In this document: in pieces, positions 35,401 through 41,300 of the stretch
Layout: each line of letters begins with the position of its first letter
How positions within the stretch are numbered: the first letter of the stretch is position 1
From: Rufibacter tibetensis
GTDB lineage: Bacteria; Bacteroidota; Bacteroidia; Cytophagales; Hymenobacteraceae
Assembly (NCBI RefSeq): GCF_001310085.1
Contig: NZ_CP012643.1
Coordinates: 62,001-126,000, forward strand
Length of the DNA: 64,000 nt
Direction of reading: 5' to 3'
The notes under the pieces: generated by a model
Seen by the model: only the letters and a program-made list of their open reading frames with translations
Databases searched by the model: none
Told to the model about the DNA's origin: nothing
Position numbers and translations under genes: made by a program

Positions 35401-35865
35401 CCAGCTTTTGCCATTGTTTGTGGTGCGCAGCAAACCTGAGAGAGCGCCACCTATATTCTCAAAACTACTGAAACGACCAATACCAGCTATAAGAGTTCGA
35501 TGTGTTGGATCCTTGGTATCATATTCCAAAGCACCTATCGATAAGGAACTTTGATTATCAGTATTAGTTTCCCAAGTAGGTTTTGCTGCCATTGCGTTGC
35601 TTGTTTTCCATATTCCACCGTTAACGGTTCCCACAAAAACAACATTGGAGTCGGTAGGATGTACTGCAACGGCATTAATGGCACCAGATACCTCTCCATC
35701 TTTAATGTTTTCTACTTGACCATTAATAGTAGGACCTGGGGCATGAGGCATCCAAACCATCTGTTGCGCTTTGACCCTACCATTAAATAAAAGTAACAAA
35801 ATAAATAGAGCTCTTAATATTCTCCATCTATAACCTTTTAGCTTTATTTCTACTCTAGTCATCAA
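32491..35865 (-). CDS. Secreted beta-propeller (BNR/sortilin-like plus PQQ-like) protein
   Basis: The 1124-residue protein starts with a signal peptide (ILRALFILLLLFNGRVKAQ). The first 760 residues carry repeated BNR/Asp-box-like elements (GGIWKTSNAM, GLLRTTNNGKSWIAI, GIWRSTNTGKSWRKVS, GIYQSLNFGTTWSKIS), the pattern of sortilin/Vps10-type or exo-sialidase-like propellers. The last 300 residues resemble PQQ-type propeller blades (GIEAVKLSTGEKMWYTAA, KVRALDLKTSKELWSQEV). No T9SS sorting tail is seen. Such double-propeller proteins in Bacteroidota are often annotated as glycosyl hydrolases, but I see no catalytic motif to support an enzyme. It may bind polysaccharide or protein at the surface, or be controlled by the upstream two-component system. 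Confidence 0.78.
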   Translation of the reverse strand: MMTRVEIKLKGYRWRILRALFILLLLFNGRVKAQQMVWMPHAPGPTINGQVENIKDGEVSGAINAVAVHPTDSNVVFVGTVNGGIWKTSNAMAAKPTWETNTDNQSSLSIGALEYDTKDPTHRTLIAGIGRFSSFENIGGALSGLLRTTNNGKSWIAINGKDTLNNLNISGVASRGDTILISVNKSYKSANYLDTAFVGIWRSTNTGKSWRKVSGRLKETGLPSGASFGLTSDPTNPKRLFTNAGKAGIYQSLNFGTTWSKISNVAMDNMIADAANIKISVGGSKNIFVAVVTPSLEKGPPYALVGFFYSDKNYFQWKTVSLPKTAEGGLHPGGQGNIHFSLIADPKSPDIVYLGGDRQEPGPQGFTNGNSIGAKEYTGLLFRGDVSKPLDKQWVHLTHSNLLGASGGGTRNNSAPHADSRDMAIAANGVLIEVNDGGIYRRTSPQTNQGDWFSMNGNIQTTEFHSIAWDANTNTIIGGAQDTGSSEQEQPNNVKWNSVLLGDGGVVAINDFSVPDTSTRFSSQLEQNNKFFLVRDIFDAKNNLQLSYTIFPTSTSGDSIIGRLYTPIKLNNVEPYRMIIGGEHSVYESFNEGAFAEEIFDEHGQRLVVNATYTSSIAYGAVGNPEVLYVGSGNSLYIRKSASPEPLRRSTSYNGGWVAGIAIDPNNPNSAFVVDFTRVYHTANGDTSWTEITGNLPKFSPGELFSITYSNHTPEGAIIIGTENGVYMASGSNYTDWTSLGAKLPKVPVMSLEYDAVDRILLAGTLGRGAFTLKFPEPLLVHGNLVNRTNYQTNKPLIVEDVNIQKSSKQNSFELFPGVIIEPNKSRAFIMSPNGGIEAVKLSTGEKMWYTAAATKPLGVVKKRLISQVENLKPDNNLKIVALNPANGHTIVSAQEELPSDVNASVIKSSKGEFVANSYLVNNDLIVAWQFVEPDKSRNIKRGVLERTRGKMPAQEEINFTLPKGDTSLTNIKSGAFRLKLSNGETTPIDQPAELNNLNSLKNKASFSSKLISGSSSPQFISADGLHILVSQPTNNNAVSGRYTLRIYERDSKKQLGEFKSPFPFVNFIVKDNIVIYQTQPYTIRTKEGLKKEPLKVRALDLKTSKELWSQEVRDTTYRGPMPP

Positions 35866-35979
35866 TTAAAATCACTTATTATTTTGCGATTTTATTCTTC
35901 AACCTCATTCCTCAGCTTCAACGTAGTTTCAATGTATTATTATAGATTTGAGGCCCATTGGCTAAATGTTCTGGAAATC

Positions 35980-36624
35980 TTACTCTCCCAATCTTTTTAA
36001 AATTGCTCCTTTAGCAGAATGCACATGCAACTTCTCATAAATATGTTCCAAGTGTTTCCGAACTGTTTTGCTCGCAATAAATAATTCTTCTGAAATTTGT
36101 TTTACTGCCAATCCACGCTTCAAACACTCTAATACTTCTTTTTCCCGCTTACTAAGGACATCCAAAGCCGCTATTGTTGGTTTAGGCATTACTTTTTCCC
36201 CCTTCAAATAACTTAGTACCATACCAGCTAAGCTTGGTGAAAGTGGCAACCCCCCGTCCAACACATCATAGATAGCATTAAGCAACTGGTAGGGCTTAGC
36301 ATCTTTTAACAGGTACCCTGAAGCACCTGCCTCCATAGCATTAAAAAGTTTTTGCTCGTCGTCCATCACTGTCAGCATTACAATCTTCAAATCCGTACAT
36401 TTTTGCTTAGCTAATCTGGTGGCTTCAATACCATCCATATCTGGCATTTGTATGTCCATGAATATTACTTCCGGTATAATACCTTTTGCTAATGTTTGTA
36501 ACAGTGTCAGCCCATTTGGTACTTCAAATAGCACTTCTACATCTTCGCTTAACGCGAGCTTATCTCGAATATCTTGCCCCAATTGGACATTGTCTTCCAC
36601 TATCCCGACGGTAACTTTTTGCAT
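35980..36624 (-). CDS. NarL/FixJ-type response regulator
   Basis: Residues 1-120 are a receiver domain with acidic pocket ED (10-11), phospho-acceptor Asp57 (VIFMDIQMPDMDG) and Lys in YLLKDA. Residues 150-214 are a LuxR-type helix-turn-helix (LSKREKEVLECLKRGLAVKQISEELFIASKTVRKHLEHIY). It is of standard length (214). It follows the HisKA_3-type kinase gene with an 80-base gap and the same direction, so the pair is almost certainly cognate. The target genes are probably the downstream secreted proteins, but no operator could be picked out. Confidence 0.92.
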   Translation of the reverse strand: MQKVTVGIVEDNVQLGQDIRDKLALSEDVEVLFEVPNGLTLLQTLAKGIIPEVIFMDIQMPDMDGIEATRLAKQKCTDLKIVMLTVMDDEQKLFNAMEAGASGYLLKDAKPYQLLNAIYDVLDGGLPLSPSLAGMVLSYLKGEKVMPKPTIAALDVLSKREKEVLECLKRGLAVKQISEELFIASKTVRKHLEHIYEKLHVHSAKGAILKRLGE

Positions 36625-36704
36625 CCAAATTAGATATAGAATTTGCTCTATAATTGAAAGGTACAGTGTAAAATTCAGCTTGTAAATACGTCAAATGACG
36701 TATT

Positions 36705-37478
36705 TTAAGCACTTAAAGGGAGTATAACCTTGATGCAGGTACCTGAAGCAGTAGAATTTATAAGGAAAGTGCCTTTTACTTCCTCCGCACGTTTGCGCAA
36801 GTTAGTAAGTCCAAAACCGTTTGTTGAAGAAGAAGCATGCAAGCCTCGTCCATTATCTTCAATGGTAAGAGATGCATTTGCTTTTGATATTTGCAACGTC
36901 ACACATACCTGCGATGCTAATGCATATTTTAGCGCATTGTTAGTACCTTCTTGAGCAATGCGTAATAAGTGCATTGCAACTAAAGGCTCCACCACTGATT
37001 TATCCTTATTATGATACAAATTCCAATTGAGGTTTGGCACCTCACGGTCTTCCCAAATCTTTAGCAACAATCCATGCATTCGCCCCCCTAATGCTTCGCC
37101 TGTGACCTGTTCCTGATCAAGTAGCCAGATTGTTTCTCTGAGAGTATGATTCATCTCCCGGGTGAACTCACTTAGGCGGAGAAGTTGCCTAGAATCTGGT
37201 ATTTTATGGTAAGCAAGTAATTCTAGACGTGAGATAAGGTGAGTGAGTTGAGAACCAAATCCATCATGTAAGTCACGCCCCAACTTTTCACGCTGGACCT
37301 GCAACTCTTTTTCCAAATGGACTGCTTTCAGTTCTGCGTCACGCTGTTTTTGTTCGGCTTCTACTAAGGATTGTAGCAATACATTATAAGAACTAAGTAT
37401 TTCTACCTTTCTAGTTAAGTATTGGATATGATAATTGGTCCAACTGAGAATATTGCTCAGCATGTTAGCTACAATCAT
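36705..37478 (-). CDS. NarL-system sensor histidine kinase (HisKA_3 type), short
   Basis: The 257-residue kinase has a short N-terminal helical segment, a dimerisation/phospho-acceptor domain with His71 in GRDLHDGFGSQLTHLISRLELL, and a HATPase_c domain (EGTNNALKYA, DNGRGL, GFGLTNLRKRAEEV). It has no periplasmic sensor domain and no clear membrane helix beyond a weakly hydrophobic N-terminus, so it probably senses a cytoplasmic signal or relies on a partner. The short form may be an N-terminally reduced version of the usual TPR- or membrane-linked Bacteroidota kinases. Two in-frame ATGs (37478 and 15 bases further in) are possible starts. Confidence 0.88.
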   Translation of the reverse strand: MIVANMLSNILSWTNYHIQYLTRKVEILSSYNVLLQSLVEAEQKQRDAELKAVHLEKELQVQREKLGRDLHDGFGSQLTHLISRLELLAYHKIPDSRQLLRLSEFTREMNHTLRETIWLLDQEQVTGEALGGRMHGLLLKIWEDREVPNLNWNLYHNKDKSVVEPLVAMHLLRIAQEGTNNALKYALASQVCVTLQISKANASLTIEDNGRGLHASSSTNGFGLTNLRKRAEEVKGTFLINSTASGTCIKVILPLSA

Positions 37479-37795
37479 AATATATTAAATAAAATATTAT
37501 ATTGTTATTTCAAGTATATAAGCAAGGAGCATGCAGAGCTTCTTAGAAAAAGCTTCTGAAACGGGAAGAAGAAAAACTTAAGATAGGTAAATAGCCATTT
37601 ATGACTGTAAAATAGTCGGGCGTTTACCCTTGATGATTACTAAAGAGATACTATTTTATATCAAGTCTTAGTGTTTATACTAAATAGATTGGAATTACTT
37701 TTTTTATATTTTCTTTGTCACTAAACTAAAAGAACAATACTTCACCTTCAATACTTACTATTAAGTATTTATACAGAAGTGTAAGGTTAAAGCAA
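37479..37795. other. AT-rich gene-free stretch at right edge of accessory block
   Basis: This is upstream sequence of the two-component genes. No reading frame, RNA or boundary repeat is recognised. Confidence 0.45.
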
Positions 37796-37830
37796 AAAAG
37801 GCCTTCGTAGAAGTACTACGAAGGCCTTTT
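37796..37830 (-). terminator. Intrinsic terminator after sigma/anti-sigma operon
   Basis: A perfect 15-bp stem (37796-37810 with 37816-37830) has a 5-base loop and is followed by T's on the minus strand. It lies 120 bases past the anti-sigma stop and insulates the AT-rich block from it. Confidence 0.8.
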
Positions 37831-37951
37831 ATAAGAAGAAATAAAAAGTAAGTAATTGTGAGTTTAGAAGCTTACTATCAAATCCTATAATAAAAGAATC
37901 ACAATCTTTTTGACTACAAACTTCTTGTTAATCAAAGACTATTATCAAGCA

Positions 37952-38563
37952 CTACGCCGCCAACCGTTGCAAAATCACTTTACAAGGCTCTTTTGAAGTC
38001 ACCTTCACCATATGGTTCTTATGCAACGGAATGGCAAAGAAATCTCCTGGCTTCAACGAATTCACCTCCCCATCAACGGTTATGTCACAGCTGCCTTCCA
38101 AAATCAGGAAGCGCTCGTGTTCATCATGGTGAATTTCCTCCTCGGCTATGCCTTTGAGCCAGACAATGGCGGTGGTTACACTGGGGGTGTAGCCAATAAT
38201 CTTCACGTAAATATCCTCGGCATCAGGAGCTAATTGCATATCATCCCGGGTATACCAGGTGGCGTAATCCTCTACTTTAGACGTAGGGGTAAGTTCTGGA
38301 GGGGAAGAAACGGGCTCTCCATTTTTCATCCGCTCCATGTAATCTATGGTTGCCAGTACAAGTGGTTTAAGTGTGCTGGGCGGTTCTACAGCATGAGCCA
38401 AGGCATACGCTTCTATGCTTTGACGAATGGCGTCGATCTCTTTGCGGATCTCAGGGTGAGCGGAAGCCATTTGCTCTACCTCCTGCGTTTCTTCTGGCGT
38501 AGTGGCGTCCATGACGTACAGCTCTAAAATCCCGGATTCTATGTAGTCTGTAATGGGGTTCAT
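37952..38563 (-). CDS. Cupin-domain anti-sigma factor (ChrR-like arrangement)
   Basis: The N-terminal 80 residues look like an RskA-type anti-sigma domain (IESGILELYVMDATTPEETQEVEQMASAHPEIRKEIDAI). The C-terminal half is a single cupin barrel with metal-ligand pattern HHDEHERFLILEG and PGDFFAIPLHKNHMV (about residues 140-190). No membrane helix is present, so it is a soluble anti-sigma factor whose cupin could sense a metal or oxidant, as in the ChrR/SigE pair of Rhodobacter. Unlike ChrR it lacks the N-terminal HxxxCxxC zinc motif. Its ATG overlaps the sigma factor stop by four bases (ATGA), which indicates translational coupling and a direct partnership. Confidence 0.82.
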   Translation of the reverse strand: MNPITDYIESGILELYVMDATTPEETQEVEQMASAHPEIRKEIDAIRQSIEAYALAHAVEPPSTLKPLVLATIDYMERMKNGEPVSSPPELTPTSKVEDYATWYTRDDMQLAPDAEDIYVKIIGYTPSVTTAIVWLKGIAEEEIHHDEHERFLILEGSCDITVDGEVNSLKPGDFFAIPLHKNHMVKVTSKEPCKVILQRLAA

Positions 38564-39105
38564 GCTGTTCTTTCCGCTCCTATGTGTTTGAAGGCCATTT
38601 TCAAGTGGCTCTTAATTTGTGTTTCTGATATCCCGAGGGCTTCAGCGGCCTGTGTACAGGTATATCCTTTCAGGTAGATTAAATCAATGATGGCTTTTTC
38701 CTGAGGTTCTAATTGGCAAAAGGTTTCTTTCACCTTGGCCTCCTCTACTTGTTTGGCTCGCTCTTCTTCCTGCCGGACAACAGCATCCTTTTCAGTGGTA
38801 TGGAGCAGGTTTCCGTACATTCCGGTTTTTTTCGCCTCCAAGGCAATGCCTCTGGCCATAGCCAATCCCCAGGTCAGGAACCCGGATTTGGAAGGGTCAT
38901 AGATATGGATGCGGGACCAGATGGCTAAAAATGTTTCTTTTAATACTTCTTCAGCCACATCGGTATGCTGCACAATACGGGTGATCATGCCCATTAATAC
39001 TGGGGCATACGTATCATACAAAAGACCAAAAGCTTCTTGTTTTCCTTGCCGAATGGCTTCTATGAGGCGCTTCTCGCTTTCTCCCCCTATCCTACTTTCC
39101 ACCAT
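38560..39105 (-). CDS. ECF-type RNA polymerase sigma factor
   Basis: The 181-residue protein has sigma region 2 (AFGLLYDTYAPVLMGMITRIVQ...VLKETFLAIWSRIHIYDPSK) and region 4 (LEPQEKAIIDLIYLKGYTCTQAAEALGISETQIKSHLKMAFKHI) separated by a short linker. This is the plain two-domain layout of extracytoplasmic-function sigma factors. It is the first gene of a two-gene operon with a cupin anti-sigma factor, so it is probably held inactive until the cupin senses its signal. Autoregulation would be usual, but no promoter motif was identified upstream. Confidence 0.92.
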   Translation of the reverse strand: MVESRIGGESEKRLIEAIRQGKQEAFGLLYDTYAPVLMGMITRIVQHTDVAEEVLKETFLAIWSRIHIYDPSKSGFLTWGLAMARGIALEAKKTGMYGNLLHTTEKDAVVRQEEERAKQVEEAKVKETFCQLEPQEKAIIDLIYLKGYTCTQAAEALGISETQIKSHLKMAFKHIGAERTA

Positions 39106-39294
39106 AAAACTCGATTAGCATAGATCTACCTCTTTGAAACCACTTCAGGAGATTTGACCCTAAGATACAGCAAGGCCACGGCTTACGCAAGTGGCTAAAT
39201 AGAGGGTAAAGAGACTATTCTGTTTGATTCATTTTTAGGGGTACTTTTTAAAAACAGGAAGGAAAACCTTCTGCTTTAGTAGACGAATCTCAAC

Positions 39295-40215
39295 CTACTT
39301 AGGTAATTGCAGCACGTACTCTTTTCCCGGAGCCACCGTAAGTTTGAAAGCTTTAATCCAGGGGTTGTACAGGCGCAGGGTTTTGTAGTTGGTGCCCTGG
39401 TCTTTGGCATATTGAGCCAGATCTGGAATAGTAGAAGTAACCTTCAACGTACGGGTAGGCAGTGGATCATAACCTTGTTCTTTGGGTAATTCAAAGCCAT
39501 ACTTTTGAGGGTTGCCCAGCACCTCTTTCAAGGCCAAAATGCGGAACATGTACCGTGAAGTCTCATCGTTCAGGTACAGATCATAGTAAGAATCTACCTT
39601 CTGTTTTTCCAGGGCACGGTCTATGCCTCCCACCCCCCGGTTATAAGCAGCAGCAGCGTTGGTCCAGGAACCGAACTTCTTTTTGGCCGACTTCAGGTAC
39701 TTACAGGCGACCAGGGTAGATTTCTCCACATGGAAACGTTCATCCACCTCAGCGTTTACCTGAAGTCCGTAACCCCTGGCCGTATCGGGCATGAGCTGCC
39801 AGAATCCTGAGGCACCAGCCGGGGACGTTACCTGGCTAAACAAGCTTTCGGCGAGGGAGAGATACACGAAATCGGCGGGAATGTCATTTTCCTTGAGTAA
39901 CCGTTCAATCTCGGGTTGGTAGCGCTGCATTCGCTTTAAACCCATTAAGGTAGTCGCCTGCAGATAAGAATTTACCAGTAATTCCCTATCCAAACGCTCC
40001 GCCACATCAGGGACATCTAGCGGCACTGGTTCTCCGGCAAAAGACATAGTAGTAGGCAAAGCAGGCGCTTTGATGACTCTTCCGTTCGTAAAGCTGGCCC
40101 CAGTGTCTCCTCCTGCAGCGGCTCCCCCACCTGGTATAGATTGCTGGCTGCACAGGTTCAACGTGATGGCTAGAAAGCCCAATCCGCCCAAGTATTTCCA
40201 AATGTTATCTGTCAT
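39295..40215 (-). CDS. Membrane-bound lytic murein transglycosylase, lipoprotein
   Basis: The start at 40215 is preferred because AGAAAGGAG lies just before it; a longer start at 40266 adds residues lacking a signal. The N-terminus (LGGLGFLAITLNLCSQQ) gives a lipobox with Cys near residue 22. The SLT domain (about residues 95-235) shows the catalytic Glu in LSLAESLFSQ, then ASGFWQLMPDTARGYGL and NAAAAYNRGVGGIDRAL, as in MltD/Slt enzymes. The last 60 residues (from PLPTRTLKVTSTIPDLA to GKEYVLQLPK) look like a LysM-type wall-binding module. It cleaves peptidoglycan glycan strands to 1,6-anhydro-MurNAc ends and should sit in the outer membrane facing the wall. Confidence 0.87.
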   Translation of the reverse strand: MTDNIWKYLGGLGFLAITLNLCSQQSIPGGGAAAGGDTGASFTNGRVIKAPALPTTMSFAGEPVPLDVPDVAERLDRELLVNSYLQATTLMGLKRMQRYQPEIERLLKENDIPADFVYLSLAESLFSQVTSPAGASGFWQLMPDTARGYGLQVNAEVDERFHVEKSTLVACKYLKSAKKKFGSWTNAAAAYNRGVGGIDRALEKQKVDSYYDLYLNDETSRYMFRILALKEVLGNPQKYGFELPKEQGYDPLPTRTLKVTSTIPDLAQYAKDQGTNYKTLRLYNPWIKAFKLTVAPGKEYVLQLPK

Positions 40216-40266
40216 GATCTTCTCCTTTCTGGCTGATTCCGGTAAAAGAATAACCCATCTGAGCAC

Positions 40267-40664
40267 ACTTTTAGTCTATCCCACAAATCAAACTACACCT
40301 ATTTACGTGCTTCCTCCCCTGTAGAGTACAAGATACGTTCCAAAAAAATCAGATGCCACCAGAGACAGTCACAGTTTTGAGTCAATTTGGCTTTAGGGTA
40401 CTTCTTCAGAAATGAGGTAAAAACCTTGTTGCCTACTTTTAAATGCAAGTCGGGTTTCTTTCAGAACCAAGTGAGTTCAAGGCTGAACCCTTCCGCCGAA
40501 TACTTTAAATTAAACAGTCCTAACCTCTAGGCATTTAAGTTGAAGGCTTTCAAGCATATCTAAAAACATCCGGTTTCACCCGGAAATTGCGGGATGTTTC
40601 TTAACCCTTCGCTTACCCCAGCGTATAGACGTTGTAAATACTAACCAACAGAATAAATAATACT
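40267..40664. other. Intergenic region between divergent transglycosylase and YciE-like gene
   Basis: It holds the two promoters. No consensus element, gene or RNA is recognised. Confidence 0.4.
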
Positions 40665-41156
40665 ATGGCTAAGTTAAAAACATTAGAAGACCTGTTTGAG
40701 CATCAACTAAAGGACCTATACAGCGCTGAAAAACAAGGCGTTGCAGCGCTTACCAAAATGATTAAAGCTACAGAAGATCAAAAGCTGAAGCAAGCGTTAG
40801 AGACTCACCTGGAAGAAACCAAAGCCCAGAAAGACCGCCTGGAGCAGATCTGCGAGTTAGTAGGTACCAGCCCAGGACGCATGAAGTGCAAAGCCATGGA
40901 AGGCTTGGTAGAAGAAGGCGAAGAAACCATTGAGGAAGATGCTACCCCAGAGGTGAAAGACGCTGGCTTAATTGCTTCTGTGCAGCGCATGGAGCATTAT
41001 GAAATTGCCGGTTACGGTACTGCCGCTCACTTTGCAGAGCGTTTAGGTCATGCTGAGGCCGCGAAACTTCTAAGACAAACGTTGGAAGAAGAGCAAAAAA
41101 CAGACACCCTGTTGAACGACCTAGCGAAAAGCTACATCAACGAGAAAGCAGAATAG
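40665..41156 (+). CDS. Ferritin-like YciE/DUF892 family protein
   Basis: The 163-residue all-helical protein matches the YciE/DUF892 family. It starts with LEDLFEHQLKDLYSAEKQGVAAL, then ETKAQKDRLEQICELVG, CKAMEGLVEEGEE and VQRMEHYEIAGYGTAAHFAERLG. The Glu and His in LYSAEKQ, LEETKAQKDRLE and MEHYEIAGYG correspond to ferritin-like di-metal ligands. Members are stress-induced and associated with general or osmotic stress; the exact reaction is not known. It is monocistronic, with a strong terminator directly after it. Confidence 0.9.
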   Translation: MAKLKTLEDLFEHQLKDLYSAEKQGVAALTKMIKATEDQKLKQALETHLEETKAQKDRLEQICELVGTSPGRMKCKAMEGLVEEGEETIEEDATPEVKDAGLIASVQRMEHYEIAGYGTAAHFAERLGHAEAAKLLRQTLEEEQKTDTLLNDLAKSYINEKAE

Positions 41157-41165
41157 CTTCTGGTT

Positions 41166-41221
41166 GCCTATAAACAGGAAAGCCTGTTCCTCTTGGGGAG
41201 CAGGCTTTCCTGTTTATAGGC
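41166..41221 (+). terminator. Intrinsic terminator after YciE-like gene
   Basis: A 21-bp perfect stem (41166-41186 with 41201-41221) has a 14-base loop and is followed by ATTTT. It starts nine bases past the stop and separates the gene from hrpB. Confidence 0.88.
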
Positions 41222-41300
41222 TATTTTCTAAAAACTACCCCAAAAATTATCTTCGCAGCACACAGGAGGTTACCCGAAGATTGCAGAAATTTGACCTCGC

